Assembly (NCBI GenBank): GCA_937873455.1
Contig: CALMYG010000081.1
Coordinates: 1 to 64,000 of the forward strand
Length of the DNA: 64,000 nucleotides
Source: an uncultured Verrucomicrobiota bacterium
GTDB lineage: Bacteria; Verrucomicrobiota; Kiritimatiellia; CAIVKH01
Direction: 5' to 3'
Shown here: in pieces, positions 17,628 to 27,277 of the stretch
How positions within the stretch are numbered: the first letter of the stretch is position 1
Layout of the letters: the number at the start of each line of letters is the position of its first letter
Translations under genes and position numbers: made by a program
Notes under the pieces: model-generated
Database searches by the model: none
The model's input: the letters and a program-made list of their open reading frames with translations, nothing else
Told to the model about the DNA's origin: nothing

Positions 17628-19018
17628 GCCACCTCGACGATTTCCAGCGTGCGACCGCGACGGAGGGTGTCGGCCGGGCGACCAATCAGGGTGAAGGGCC
17701 CGGTCCAATCCAGGTGGACCGGGACGATTTGGCCCCGTCGATCCTGGTCATCTTCAATATATACCGCCTTGCCCTGGCGGGTGCGTCCGTACGAGCGCGT
17801 GCCGTCGCGGGTTTCCACCAGCACCTCCACGGTCTGACCGCGCCATGCCGCATTTTTCCGGGTGAGGATGTCTTTTTGCAGGGCCTCCAGCATTGCCCAG
17901 CGATCGCGTTTTTCCTCGTGGGAGACATCGTCCGGCATGTGCCGGGCGGCGATGGTCTTGGGGCGAACCGAATACTTGGAGAGGTGGGCCTTGTCCAGTT
18001 CAAGGTCTTTCAGCAGGTGATAGGTGTCCATGAATTGTTCATGGGTTTCGCCGGGAAACCCGACGATGATGTCGGTATGAATGGCGACCTCGGGGATGAT
18101 TTCCCGAATCCGGGCGATTAACGTCCGGTATTGCTGGTTGGTGTATCCGCGCCGCATGTTCTCCAGCACCTGATCGTTGCCGGCCTGAACCGGAACTTCA
18201 ATTTGCGGGCAGACCTTGTCCACCGAAGCGACGGTCTCCAGCAACTCGTCGGTCATATAATTCGGGTGACTGGTCAGGAAGCGGATACGTTCGATCCCGT
18301 CAATTTCGGCGACGCGCCGCAGCAGCAGGCTCAGGGTCGATCCGTCGCCGAAATCGATGCCGTAGCGGTCGACGATCTGGCCCAGCAGCATCACCTCGCG
18401 GATGCCTTGCCCGGCCAGCCCGCGGATTTCGGTCAAAATGTCGTTCATCGGGCGGCTGCGTTCCGCGCCGCGCCGGTAAGGAATGACGCAGAATGTGCAG
18501 GCGTGGGAACAGCCGAGGACCACCGGCACATTGGCGGTGTAAGTTTCCCCTCGAATGGGGGCCGGTAGCGGGAGGTCTTCGTCTTGAATGGCTTCCCGCA
18601 GGGTGCGTTGACGCGTCTCCACCTCGCGGGGGTCCTCCAGCCAGCCGAGCTGTTCCAGGTGATCGAGCATGGGCGCGGTTTCCGATGGCGGCATAAAAAC
18701 ATCCACATACGGAAAACGTTTGCTAAGGGCCGGGGCTTCGCGAATGCCGACCATGCAGCCCATCAAGCCGATGACCAGGTCGGGGCGTTGTTCCTTGATC
18801 GCCTGAATGGCGCCCAACTTGCCGACCGCCTTGTTTTCCGCTTGCTGGCGAACGACGCAGGTGTTGAGGATCACCACGTCCGCGTCTTCCGGGGTGGGGG
18901 ACGGGACCAGGCCGGCAAATTCCAGTTGCTGGGCCATGCGGCGGGAGTCCGCTTCGTTCATCTGGCACCCGACGGTCCAGATGTTGTAGCGGCGTTGTTG
19001 AAAGGTGGTTGCTTGCAT
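17624..19018 (-). CDS. miaB: tRNA-2-methylthio-N6-dimethylallyladenosine synthase MiaB
   Basis: A 464-aa methylthiotransferase that adds the 2-methylthio group to i6A37 of tRNAs reading UNN codons. The N-terminal UPF0004 domain has three cluster-binding Cys (C18, C54, C88). The radical SAM domain has CSHACTFC (C170, C174, C177). A C-terminal TRAM domain is present (RGQIVPVHLDWTGPFTLIG). The pattern and length match MiaB rather than RimO or MtaB; the window does not show whether a paralogue exists. The ATG at 19018 faces argH across a 126-base promoter region. Confidence 0.93.
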   Translation of the reverse strand: MQATTFQQRRYNIWTVGCQMNEADSRRMAQQLEFAGLVPSPTPEDADVVILNTCVVRQQAENKAVGKLGAIQAIKEQRPDLVIGLMGCMVGIREAPALSKRFPYVDVFMPPSETAPMLDHLEQLGWLEDPREVETRQRTLREAIQDEDLPLPAPIRGETYTANVPVVLGCSHACTFCVIPYRRGAERSRPMNDILTEIRGLAGQGIREVMLLGQIVDRYGIDFGDGSTLSLLLRRVAEIDGIERIRFLTSHPNYMTDELLETVASVDKVCPQIEVPVQAGNDQVLENMRRGYTNQQYRTLIARIREIIPEVAIHTDIIVGFPGETHEQFMDTYHLLKDLELDKAHLSKYSVRPKTIAARHMPDDVSHEEKRDRWAMLEALQKDILTRKNAAWRGQTVEVLVETRDGTRSYGRTRQGKAVYIEDDQDRRGQIVPVHLDWTGPFTLIGRPADTLRRGRTLEIVEVA

Positions 19019-19144
19019 GTCGGTGGGAGAGGGTACACCAGGAGGGTCTCTTCGTTCAACCTCTATGCAGCGGAAGCAGGCCGAACAAATTCCGTCGATT
19101 TTTCCGGGCGTACGGTTTATAGAAGTTCAAAACGCAGGGGATCT

Positions 19145-20530
19145 ATGAGCAAATCAACGCGAAAACGTACGACGGTCGGAGTGATTGATCAGGAAGTGCT
19201 GGCCTTCACGGCGGGTAAGGATGTGGTGTTGGATCTGGCCTTGGTTCAGGCCGATTGCCTGGGGTCCGCCGCGCACGCGACGATGTTGTCCCGGATGCCG
19301 ATTCGCCCGCCCTTGTTTAATTCCCGGGAGGTCAAACGGATCGTGGACGCGCTGTGCGACATCATGCGCCGGGCCGATCGCGGCGGTTTTGCGATCACCC
19401 TGGAGGATCAGGACGTACATCTGGCCGTCGAGCGGACGCTCACCGAAACGCTGGGGGATCTCGGCAAGAAAATCCACACCGGACGAAGCCGCAACGATCA
19501 GGTGGCCCTTGATCTACGCCTCTACGGTCGCGACCAATTGCTGGGCGCCATTCAGGAGGCGACCGATTTGGCGACGGAGCTCCGTCGCTTTGGCGAAAAA
19601 CATGTTGCTGTACCCATGGTGGGGCGCACCCACATGCAGCCCGGCATGCCCAGTTCGGTGGGTTTGTGGGCCACCGCGTTTTCCGAAAGCCTGTTGGATG
19701 ATATCGCGCTCTTGATGCAGGCTTATGAAATCAACGACAAGAGCCCGCTTGGTTCAGCGGCCAGCTACGGGGTGCCGCTTCCGATCGACCGCGCCTTGGT
19801 CGCCGATCTGCTGGGCTTTAGCGGCCCCTGCCACAATGTTCTGTACGCCAATAACAGCCGGGGCAAAGTGGAGTCGGTGATTCTGATGGCCATGAGCCAG
19901 GTCATGCTGACGTTGTCCCGATTGGCTCAGGACCTCATGTTGTTTACCATGCCGGAGTTCGGCTATTTCGAATTGCCGGCGGCGTTTTGCACCGGCAGCA
20001 GCATCATGCCGCAGAAGAAAAACCCGGATGTGTTGGAATTGGTGCGGGCCAAAGCGACCCGGGTTTTTGCCGGTATGACCGCGGCTTATGACTTGGTCAA
20101 AGCCTCGCCGACCGGATACAACCGCGATTTGCAGGAGGCCAAGGAGGTCTTCATGGAAGGAATCCATACCACCCGTTCCAGTTTGCGCATTGTGACCGCG
20201 ATGATGACGGATACATCGGTGAATGCCGCACGGCTGATCCAAGGCTTTACACCCGATGTTTTTGCCACGGACCGTGCGCTGGAGTTGGTTTCAGCCGGTA
20301 TGCCGTTCCGCGATGCCTATCATTACGTCAAAGAGAACCTCCATGAGTTGGAAAGCGTCGATCCCCACGAAGCCATAGCCCGGAAAAAACATCTCGGCGC
20401 CACCGCTGGTTTGGATTTCGCCCAATACGACCAACGCCTGGCTTCCGCACGTGCCTTTGTCGAAAATGAACAAGAAGAAATTCGCAAAGTCTACACAAAG
20501 CTGCTCGGTCGTAAATTTCCGCTCACGTAA
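19145..20530 (+). CDS. argH: Argininosuccinate lyase
   Basis: A 461-aa enzyme splitting argininosuccinate into arginine and fumarate, the last step of arginine synthesis. The superfamily signature GSSIMPQKKNP (~284-294, with the catalytic loop Ser) is present, as are the substrate-binding segments TGRSRNDQVALDLRL and VGRTHMQPGMPSS. The start is the ATG at 19145 preceded by CAGGGGATCT; an open frame runs about 560 bases further upstream but antisense to miaB and is not coding. No other arg biosynthesis gene lies in the window. Confidence 0.96.
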   Translation: MSKSTRKRTTVGVIDQEVLAFTAGKDVVLDLALVQADCLGSAAHATMLSRMPIRPPLFNSREVKRIVDALCDIMRRADRGGFAITLEDQDVHLAVERTLTETLGDLGKKIHTGRSRNDQVALDLRLYGRDQLLGAIQEATDLATELRRFGEKHVAVPMVGRTHMQPGMPSSVGLWATAFSESLLDDIALLMQAYEINDKSPLGSAASYGVPLPIDRALVADLLGFSGPCHNVLYANNSRGKVESVILMAMSQVMLTLSRLAQDLMLFTMPEFGYFELPAAFCTGSSIMPQKKNPDVLELVRAKATRVFAGMTAAYDLVKASPTGYNRDLQEAKEVFMEGIHTTRSSLRIVTAMMTDTSVNAARLIQGFTPDVFATDRALELVSAGMPFRDAYHYVKENLHELESVDPHEAIARKKHLGATAGLDFAQYDQRLASARAFVENEQEEIRKVYTKLLGRKFPLT

Positions 20531-20551
20531 AGCGGTTTATAATTAATTGCT

Positions 20552-20578
20552 AATCAATTTCTTATAAATAAATTGATT
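20552..20578 (+). terminator. Possible AT-rich terminator after argH
   Basis: A perfect 9-bp inverted repeat (AATCAATTT / AAATTGATT) with a 9-base loop lies 21 bases after the argH stop. It is followed only by CTTTG, so if it terminates at all it is weak; it could instead be a protein-binding site ahead of the response regulator. Confidence 0.35.
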
Positions 20579-20590
20579 CTTTGTTCGGGT

Positions 20591-20606
20591 TGGCACGGTT
20601 TTTTCG
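20591..20606 (+). promoter_or_regulatory. Candidate sigma-54 promoter of the NtrC-type regulator
   Basis: TGGCACG matches the -24 element perfectly. In the -12 position the sequence reads TTTCG instead of TTGCW, with the expected spacing to TC at 20604-20605. The near match upstream of a sigma-54 activator suggests autoregulation, but the imperfect -12 element keeps confidence low. Confidence 0.35.
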
Positions 20607-20689
20607 AGGCGTTTTCATCATTTTTGAAATTGGTAATTGCAATATTGGGGCACTTGGTGTATTTTTTTCAAAAATGACACAGGTGGTTT

Positions 20690-22054
20690 ATGTCCCGTAT
20701 TCTAATTGTTGATGATGAACCGAGCATCTTGAATGTGCTTTCGACGCTATTACGCAGTCAGGGACATGATTGCGTTCCGGCCAAAGGCGGGGAACCCGCC
20801 CGTGATTTGATCCGAGCCGAGCAATTTGACCTGATGATTAGCGACATCCGCATGGCGCCGATCGACGGTCTGGAATTGTTGAAAATGGCCAAAAGCTCCC
20901 GGCCGGACATGGCGGTAATCATGTTGACCGGATACGGGTCGGTCGAGACCGCGGTGGCGGCCATGAAGGAAGGCGCTTTTGATTACGTGACCAAACCCTT
21001 CAAGGTGGATGAGTTGCTGATTACCGTTCAGCGCGCCTTGCAGTACCGGGCCGTTGTGGCGGAGAATGCCCAGCTTCGGGCGGAGTTGGATTCCCGCTAC
21101 CGCTTCGAGAATATCGTGGCGGAAAGCCCGCCGATGCGCAAAATTTGCGATATGATTCAGCGGGTGGCTCCCACCGACAGCACCATCCTGGTGTTGGGGG
21201 AAAGCGGCACCGGCAAGGAATTGGTGGCCAAAGCCATTCATGCGTACAGCACCCGTTCCCAAGAACGGTTTGTGCCGATTAATTGCGCCGCGTTGCCCGA
21301 ACCGTTGCTCGAATCCGAATTGTTCGGCCATGTCAAAGGCGCGTTTACCGGCGCGGTCAGCAACAAGGATGGTTTATTTGAAGTCGCCGATGGCGGCACT
21401 ATATTTCTCGATGAAATCGGCAGCATGCCGCTCAGCATTCAGGCGAAGCTGTTGCGCGTGCTTCAGGATCGCCAGATTCGCAAGGTCGGCGGCACCGATG
21501 CCGTGACCGTCAACGTGCGGGTGGTGGCCGCCACCAATGACCGGCTGGAAACCTTGATCGAGAAGGGGCGTTTCCGGGAAGACCTTTACTACCGGTTGAG
21601 CGTCATTCCCATTGAAATTCCACCCCTGCGGGAGCGGCGCGAAGACATCATGCCGCTGGTTCATCACATGATTCGCAAAGAGTTGGGGCCGAACCGCGCG
21701 GCGCCCACGCTGGATCCCGACGTACAAGTGGCGATGGAGCGTTATCCCTGGCCGGGCAATGTGCGTGAGTTGGAAAATGCGGTCCGTCATGCCCTGACCT
21801 TTTTTGCCGAAGGCAAAATTTCGATGGAAGTCTTGCCGGCCAAAATCACCCGTCAAGCGTCCCGGGACACCCTGGTGGAGTTGGCCGGTGAAAAAGACCC
21901 GGAGAACTTGAAGTCGCTTAAATCCTACGTGCGCACCCGCGAAATGGAGTACATCAGTCATGTGCTCAAGCAGGTGGATGACGACAAGGAAAAAGCCGCA
22001 AAAATTCTCAAGGTCAGCCTGGCCACCCTGTACCGGAAAATTCCGAGCGCGTGA
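20690..22054 (+). CDS. NtrC-family sigma-54-dependent response regulator
   Basis: A 454-aa activator in the standard three-domain order. A receiver domain carries the phospho-acceptor D52 (in ISDIRMAP) and conserved TGYGS and TKPF segments. The AAA+ domain has Walker A GESGTGKE near 169, the sigma-54 contact loop GAFTGA near 217 and Walker [12 protein letters not shown] Fis-type helix-turn-helix closes the protein ([17 protein letters not shown]). It should activate RpoN promoters when phosphorylated. No histidine kinase is adjacent, so its signal is unknown. The next gene starts within its stop codon (GTGA). Confidence 0.94.
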   Translation: MSRILIVDDEPSILNVLSTLLRSQGHDCVPAKGGEPARDLIRAEQFDLMISDIRMAPIDGLELLKMAKSSRPDMAVIMLTGYGSVETAVAAMKEGAFDYVTKPFKVDELLITVQRALQYRAVVAENAQLRAELDSRYRFENIVAESPPMRKICDMIQRVAPTDSTILVLGESGTGKELVAKAIHAYSTRSQERFVPINCAALPEPLLESELFGHVKGAFTGAVSNKDGLFEVADGGTIFLDEIGSMPLSIQAKLLRVLQDRQIRKVGGTDAVTVNVRVVAATNDRLETLIEKGRFREDLYYRLSVIPIEIPPLRERREDIMPLVHHMIRKELGPNRAAPTLDPDVQVAMERYPWPGNVRELENAVRHALTFFAEGKISMEVLPAKITRQASRDTLVELAGEKDPENLKSLKSYVRTREMEYISHVLKQVDDDKEKAAKILKVSLATLYRKIPSA

Positions 22055-22383
22055 GGGATGGCCCGGTGACCCATTCACGGGCCCTGCGCATTCTTGTGGC
22101 GGCCATAGCCGTCTTTTTGGTGTTCCTGATTTTTGCCGGCATGCGCTCGCGGGATGAAGCCCGCAGGCGGGCTTGCGAAAGTACGCTGCGCGATCTCGAA
22201 GGCGCCAAAGAACAGTATGCACTAGAGCATGACGGCGTTGCGCCGCCGGTTCTGGATAGTCTTGTTCCCCGTTACTTGCCGGAAATACCCCGTTGTCCGG
22301 CGGGGGGGCGCTATACCTTGGGGGATCTGCAAACCCCGGCATCCTGTTCCTTGCCCGACCATACGGTCGCCTGGGATGAGTAG
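22051..22383 (+). CDS. Membrane-anchored pseudopilin-like protein
   Basis: A 110-aa protein: a short basic N-terminus, one hydrophobic helix (ALRILVAAIAVFLVFLIFAG) and a soluble part with the 'C...LRDLEGAKEQYALE' and 'CPAGGRYTLGD......CS...H' pattern. Pseudopilins of Verrucomicrobiota and relatives often carry this pattern. Unlike those, it lacks a GFTLIE-type prepilin cleavage site, so it may be a fixed membrane protein rather than a processed pilin. It overlaps the stop of the response regulator by four bases (GTG start; a GTG at 22066 is an alternative), implying co-expression. Confidence 0.7.
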   Translation: MRDGPVTHSRALRILVAAIAVFLVFLIFAGMRSRDEARRRACESTLRDLEGAKEQYALEHDGVAPPVLDSLVPRYLPEIPRCPAGGRYTLGDLQTPASCSLPDHTVAWDE

Positions 22384-22398
22384 GCGGGAAGAATCGGC

Positions 22399-24237
22399 CT
22401 AGCTTGATGCACGCATGGTCTTCATGAGTTCCAGCATCGGGCCGGCTTTGGCCCAGCCCGAACGCAGGGTGTGTTGGTTCAAGGTGATTTCCATGATTTC
22501 CATATCCAGCCGTTTGGCTTCCTCCCCGACCGCTTGGCGGCGGCGCTGGTCCAGATTGCGCCGCTCGAGTTCCAGGATGCGTTTGTACATGGCGACGACC
22601 AGGTCCTGGGCCGCTTTTTCCGATTGCATGTCCTCGGCGAGAAAACGTTCCTCGGTCAGCAGCATGGCCGCGACACGTCGCGCCTCTTCCGGCGCGGCAA
22701 GCAAATCCGCCATGAGGTCGAAATGTTCGTCGTAGGCATGTGCGAGCAAGCGCTCGTACAAGTCCCGGCAAATGCCGCTCTGAAAATGGCCCGGTTCCAG
22801 ATACCGCGCGAACAGTTCGGCGCTGTGTGGATGTTGCATCAACAACCGGACGATTTCCAATTCCTCCCGGGGATACGCGGGCATATCGGGAAGCGGGGCG
22901 GCGGGTTCTTCCGGGGTATCACGACGGGGCGTGCGGCGCATCTGTTGTCGCAATTCCGATGCCAGCAGGTCGGGACGAATCCCGAGCCGCGCCCCGGCGC
23001 GTTGAAGCAGATTTTCCCGCTCCAGTTCCGAGGGCGAGCGGGCTATGGAATCGAGGACGGCCCGCGCGGTGCGGCGAATCGCGGCGTCGTCCATCGTTGC
23101 TTCGCGGCTCATCAACGTGTCGATTTGAAATTCCAGGGCGGGCTGGGCGGCGTCCAGAACGGATAGAAAAGCCGTCGCGCCGTCGCGGCGAATCAGGGTG
23201 TCGGGATCGTCGCCGGAAGGAAGGCGGGCCACCCGCACGTTCAGGCCGGCTTCGATCAAGGTGTCGGTGGAACGGAGGGCGGCATTTTGTCCGGCCTCGT
23301 CGGAATCAAGCGCGAGCCGCACGGCGTCGGTGAAGCGTTTGAGAATGCGGGCATGTTGGTCGGTGATGGCGGTGCCCTGCGCGGCCACGGCATGCCGGAA
23401 GCCGGCCATGTGGCAGCGGATGACGTCGATCTGCCCTTCGCAAATCAAGGCTTCCTTTTTGTCGAGGATTTCCCGCTTGGCGAGGTGGAGTGCGTAGATC
23501 ACCTTGCTTTTGGTGAACAGCGGGGTTTCCGGGCTGTTCACATACTTGGCCGGTCGCGTGTCGCCGGGGAGGATGCGCCCGCTGAACCCGATGACCCGTC
23601 CGGTTTCATCGTGAATGGGGAACATCAGCCGGTCGGCGAAGCGGTCATACCAGCCGCCTTCCTCCTTGGCGACGAGGATGCCGGCTTGGACGAGCCCTTC
23701 CATTGCATAGTCCCGTTTCCGGGCCCAGGCCGTCCAATTCATGTCCCGCGCCGGCGCATATCCGATGCCGAAGGTCTCGACCGTCGTATCGTCAAGCCCG
23801 CGATCCTTCAGGTAGGTGCGGGCGGTTTCCGCCTGCCCGCTTTCCCGCAGGCAACGCTGGTACCACACGGCCAGTTGCGCGTGCAGCGCGAGCAGTGCGT
23901 CTTTTTGGGATTTCGGCATTCCGGTCGACGCGCCCGGGTCGATGTCAAACGCCAATCCAGCCCGTTCCGCAAGCCGTCGGGCCGCCTGCATGAAGTCGAG
24001 GCTTTCGTAGCGCATGATGAAGTTGAACACGTCGCCGCCGGCTCCGCACCCGAAACAATGAAAGGTCTGGCGGGTGGGGTTGACATGAAAGGACGGGGTT
24101 TTCTCCTTATGGAACGGGCAGCATGCCTTGAATGAGCTTCCCGCCCGTTTGAGCTGCACGTAGGAGCCGATCACCTCGGTGATTTCGTTGTGATCCCTAA
24201 TGGTTTCGATCGTGGTTTTGAAGTCAGGGCCGGGCAT
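22399..24237 (-). CDS. dnaG: DNA primase
   Basis: A 612-aa primase that makes RNA primers at the replication fork. An N-terminal CHC2 zinc finger is present (C40, H43, C61, C64 in CPFHKEKTPSFHV and HCFGCGAGGD). The catalytic core includes the Toprim segments ICEGQIDVI and LDSDEAG. A C-terminal helicase-binding region ends the protein. I place the start at the ATG at 24237, nine bases after GGAGA; an upstream GTG at 24246 would directly touch that ribosome site. The gene start overlaps the cvpA 3' region, indicating a cvpA-dnaG unit. No rpoD follows. Confidence 0.95.
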   Translation of the reverse strand: MPGPDFKTTIETIRDHNEITEVIGSYVQLKRAGSSFKACCPFHKEKTPSFHVNPTRQTFHCFGCGAGGDVFNFIMRYESLDFMQAARRLAERAGLAFDIDPGASTGMPKSQKDALLALHAQLAVWYQRCLRESGQAETARTYLKDRGLDDTTVETFGIGYAPARDMNWTAWARKRDYAMEGLVQAGILVAKEEGGWYDRFADRLMFPIHDETGRVIGFSGRILPGDTRPAKYVNSPETPLFTKSKVIYALHLAKREILDKKEALICEGQIDVIRCHMAGFRHAVAAQGTAITDQHARILKRFTDAVRLALDSDEAGQNAALRSTDTLIEAGLNVRVARLPSGDDPDTLIRRDGATAFLSVLDAAQPALEFQIDTLMSREATMDDAAIRRTARAVLDSIARSPSELERENLLQRAGARLGIRPDLLASELRQQMRRTPRRDTPEEPAAPLPDMPAYPREELEIVRLLMQHPHSAELFARYLEPGHFQSGICRDLYERLLAHAYDEHFDLMADLLAAPEEARRVAAMLLTEERFLAEDMQSEKAAQDLVVAMYKRILELERRNLDQRRRQAVGEEAKRLDMEIMEITLNQHTLRSGWAKAGPMLELMKTMRASS

Positions 24238-24242
24238 GGCGG

Positions 24243-24851
24243 TCACTCTCCGCCGTGGTCATCCCGGTCGATCAGGGGGCCGAGAAAGTTTTCCCAAGCC
24301 GGAGTGTCCAGGCGTCCGGCTTCGTCGCGTTTCAGGGCCGGCAGTTTAAATTCCGGATTTTGTTCGGCCCAGGCATCGTATCGGGGGCGGACCTGTTCCA
24401 AAACCCATTGTCCGCTTGCGGATTGCCGGAGGGTTTCCTGAACCGGTTCGGACGGCATTAGCGAGGCCCCGAGCAGGACCACCACGGAAAACAGCGCGGC
24501 GCGCAGCACGCCGATGACCGCTCCGCCCAGCCATTCCAGCACGCCTTTGAAGGAAAAGTCGAGAAACAGGCGGAGCGCGACCCGGAAGATGCCCATAACC
24601 AGATACGCCGCAATAATGATCCCGAAAAAGGCGATGGGTCGCAGCTCGGTCGGTTCCCAGTCGGTGCGGGCGGCCAACCAGGCCGCGCCCGGGTCGGCGC
24701 CCTTCCAGCCGGCGATGATGGCCAGTATGATCGTCACAACGCGCAGAAGCTCCCCGGAAAGCCCGCGACGAATGCCGCCCAGCAAACCGAGAACCAGCAC
24801 GATCACCACCGCGGCATCGGGTATATTCAGGTGGGAAAGTAGCGTTTCCAT
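24243..24851 (-). CDS. CvpA family membrane protein
   Basis: A 202-aa protein with four hydrophobic segments. The CvpA pattern is clear (IPDAAVVIVLVLGLLGGIRRGLSGELLRVV at the N-terminus, then GVLEWLGGAVIGVLRAALFSVVVLL), followed by a polar C-terminal tail of about 70 aa. In enterobacteria CvpA is needed for colicin V production and envelope stress resistance; its biochemical role remains unclear. It lies directly upstream of dnaG, and its stop codon is within the dnaG ribosome-site region. Confidence 0.85.
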   Translation of the reverse strand: METLLSHLNIPDAAVVIVLVLGLLGGIRRGLSGELLRVVTIILAIIAGWKGADPGAAWLAARTDWEPTELRPIAFFGIIIAAYLVMGIFRVALRLFLDFSFKGVLEWLGGAVIGVLRAALFSVVVLLGASLMPSEPVQETLRQSASGQWVLEQVRPRYDAWAEQNPEFKLPALKRDEAGRLDTPAWENFLGPLIDRDDHGGE

Positions 24852-24932
24852 GCAGAATCCTTGTCACACTTTCCGCGAAGTATCCACATTGCCGGCAAAG
24901 CCAACAAGATTGTTTTTGATCCGGCAACAAAA

Positions 24933-24960
24933 AAGGGCATGCCGAAGCATGCCCTTTTTC
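24933..24960. terminator. Bidirectional intrinsic terminator with UUCG loop
   Basis: An 8-bp stem GGGCATGC / GCATGCCC with a four-base loop (CGAA on plus, TTCG on minus) is flanked by A and T runs on both sides. It lies 19 bases past the stop of the DUF2934 gene and ends that minus-strand transcript before cvpA. Confidence 0.92.
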
Positions 24961-24978
24961 TACATCGTATACGTTCGA

Positions 24979-25335
24979 TCAGCCGACTTTGATGTTGTGT
25001 TTGGCCATCAGTTCGTCGATTTCTTTTTCCGCGGCGATCCAGTTTTCATGCGGATCGACCTGGAAGCCGCTCTTTTCCGCCCGGTAGTACGCCGCTTCGT
25101 CGATCATGTGGTACCGCTCCTGGGCGGAAATAAATTTCGAAGCCGCCTTGGCGGGGGCTTTCGCGGTGGGCGCCGCGACGGGCTTGACCGGCGCGGGGGG
25201 CGACACCGGTTTTACCGGCGCGGGAGCCGCAACCGCCGCCTTGGCCTTGGGCGCGGCTTTGGGTTTAGCCGTTTTGGGAGCGGCCGACTTTACGGATTCT
25301 TTTTTCGTTGTTTTAGCTGCCGTTGACTTTGCCAT
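24979..25335 (-). CDS. Histone H1-like Lys/Ala/Pro-rich protein with DUF2934 domain
   Basis: A 118-aa protein. Residues 1-~70 are a low-complexity tail of Lys, Ala, Pro and Val (KTAKPKAAPKAKAA) resembling bacterial histone H1-like DNA-binding tails. Residues ~72-118 form a DUF2934 domain (ERYHMIDEAAYYRAEKSGF then a Trp and AEKEIDELMA). DUF2934 is widespread with unknown function. Nucleoid association is a reasonable inference from the tail. It is a single-gene unit, with an AGGAG ribosome site and a strong terminator. Confidence 0.8.
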   Translation of the reverse strand: MAKSTAAKTTKKESVKSAAPKTAKPKAAPKAKAAVAAPAPVKPVSPPAPVKPVAAPTAKAPAKAASKFISAQERYHMIDEAAYYRAEKSGFQVDPHENWIAAEKEIDELMAKHNIKVG

Positions 25336-25524
25336 GTTAAATACTCCTGTTATTTCGTTCGCCTTGGACTGTATAGTACCAAGAAATAAAAACGCGATGG
25401 TACACGCCTGCTTGATGATTTCAAGCCTTTATCCTAGCATAAATTCGCGGAATGGAAGCGTTAAAAGCATTAGAAATCCGTGTCGATAGCGTTTATAACA
25501 CGGTAAGGGATTGTGGGTTACATC

Positions 25525-27246
25525 ATGAATTATAGCGTCGAGCAACAGTTGAGCACGTGGGCCCGGGAGGCCTTTGCCGCCTTGTTCCCCGAACTGCCCA
25601 AGGAGGCCGCGGTGGAGGTGGTCGCCGCGACGGACGATGCGTTCGGCGACTATCAATGCAACGCCCCGATGGGATTGGCCAAAGCGTTGCGCCGGGCGCC
25701 GCGGGCGATCGCCGAGGAGGTGGTGGCGAAGGCGGACTTGCCTCCCGCCATTGCCCGGCTGGAAGTCGCGGGGCCGGGATTCCTGAATATCCGTTTGCAC
25801 GACGCATGGTTGGTTCGTCATCTGGAGGCGATTGACCAGGATGATCGCCTCGGCGTTCCGTTGACCGGACATCCGGAAACCATCGTGTTGGATTATTCAA
25901 GTCCCAACATCGCCAAGCCGATGCATATTGGGCACATTCGTTCCACGGTGATCGGCAATGCACTCGACCGGATGCTGCGTCATCTCGGTCATCGGGTGAT
26001 TTCGGACAACCACCTCGGTGATTGGGGAACGCAATTCGGCATCCTCATCATGGGGTACCGGCATTTTTGCAACGAAGAGGCGCTGGCCGCGGATCCCATT
26101 GCCGAACTAGAGCGCTTGTACGTGCGCAGCAACGAGGAGGCGGACAAGGACGAGGCCTGGCGGGAACAAGCCCGCCGCGAATTGGTGAAGTTACAACAAG
26201 GCGACAAGGAAAACCGGTCGCTCTGGCGGACGTTCGTCGAGTTGAGCCTGCACGAATTTAACCGCATGTACGAACGGTTGGGCGTGTCGTTTGATCTGGT
26301 GCGGGGCGAAAGTTATTACCACGATCGGTTGACCCCGGTGCTCGAGCAACTGGACGCACATGGCCTGTTGGAACAAAGTGAAGGCGCCTGGGTGGTGAAT
26401 TTGGAGGCGGAGAAGCTTCCGATCTGTCTGGTGCGAAAATCGGATGGAGGGTTTAACTACGCCACCACGGATATCGCCACCGTAATCAGCCGGGTGGAGG
26501 AATTTCAGCCCGACCGTATTTTGTATATCACCGACGAACGCCAGCAGTTGCATTTCAAACAATTTTTTGCGGTGTGCCGACGCCTTGGGATTAACACGTC
26601 GCTCATCCATATCTGGTTTGGTTTGATGCGGCTTCCCGAAGCGACCTTTTCCACCCGCCAGGGCAATGTCATCAAGCTGGAGCGCCTGTTGGATGAGGCG
26701 GAGGCGCGCGCGCTCGAATTGGTTCGGCAATCCAGCCCGGATATGCCGGAGTCCCAGCAGCGGGAGGTGGCCCGGGCGGTGGGGATCGGGGCGGTGAAAT
26801 ATGCCGATCTCAGTCAAAACCCGCAAAGTTTGGTCACCTTTACCTGGGAGAAGGCGATGGCGTTGGAAGGGAACTCCGCGCCGTACCTGCAATACGCGGT
26901 GGCCCGTGTGGCCAGCGTGCAGGATAAATACCGGGAGCGTCACCCGGATTCCGATCTACGCATGTTCCCGTACGGTTTGCCCGAACCGGTGGAGCGGCTG
27001 CTCGCGATCCGTTTGATCCGTTTTCCGGATGTGCTGGCCCGCGCCGCCAATCAGTACCGGCCCAATTTGCTGGCGGATTACTTGTTCGAACTCGCGCAGT
27101 TGTACAGCCGGTTTTACCAGAATGTTCCTTTTCTAAAGGCGGAGGAAGGCACCCGGGAGAGTCGTGTCCGGTTGTGCGGGCTGGTGTGCCGAACCTTGCG
27201 AACCGGGTTGCATTTGCTGGGGATCGATACCCCGAACCGGATTTGA
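25525..27246 (+). CDS. argS: Arginine--tRNA ligase
   Basis: A 573-aa class I synthetase charging tRNA-Arg. The HIGH motif lies in SSPNIAKPMHIGHIRSTVIGN, the KMSK-loop equivalent is FSTRQGNVIKL (the variant form found in many ArgRS), and the C-terminal anticodon-binding domain (DALR type) ends the protein. The start is uncertain: GTG at 25513 lies close after AAGGGA, while the ATG at 25525 gives a typical N-terminus (MNYSVEQQL). I use the ATG. The secreted RCC1 protein gene begins 31 bases downstream on the same strand. Confidence 0.95.
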   Translation: MNYSVEQQLSTWAREAFAALFPELPKEAAVEVVAATDDAFGDYQCNAPMGLAKALRRAPRAIAEEVVAKADLPPAIARLEVAGPGFLNIRLHDAWLVRHLEAIDQDDRLGVPLTGHPETIVLDYSSPNIAKPMHIGHIRSTVIGNALDRMLRHLGHRVISDNHLGDWGTQFGILIMGYRHFCNEEALAADPIAELERLYVRSNEEADKDEAWREQARRELVKLQQGDKENRSLWRTFVELSLHEFNRMYERLGVSFDLVRGESYYHDRLTPVLEQLDAHGLLEQSEGAWVVNLEAEKLPICLVRKSDGGFNYATTDIATVISRVEEFQPDRILYITDERQQLHFKQFFAVCRRLGINTSLIHIWFGLMRLPEATFSTRQGNVIKLERLLDEAEARALELVRQSSPDMPESQQREVARAVGIGAVKYADLSQNPQSLVTFTWEKAMALEGNSAPYLQYAVARVASVQDKYRERHPDSDLRMFPYGLPEPVERLLAIRLIRFPDVLARAANQYRPNLLADYLFELAQLYSRFYQNVPFLKAEEGTRESRVRLCGLVCRTLRTGLHLLGIDTPNRI

Positions 27247-27277
27247 CGTGCAACGAATCGTTGTCCCGGGGTATGTT

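Noticed and set aside
18584-19144. N-terminal extension of argH by 187 residues
   Set aside because: It lies antisense to miaB, has no ArgH similarity, and the ATG at 19145 has a good ribosome site and gives the normal length.
26640-26690. Missing canonical KMSK motif in arginyl-tRNA synthetase
   Set aside because: Many ArgRS enzymes carry an FSTRxGN variant at this position; it is normal for the family rather than a defect.
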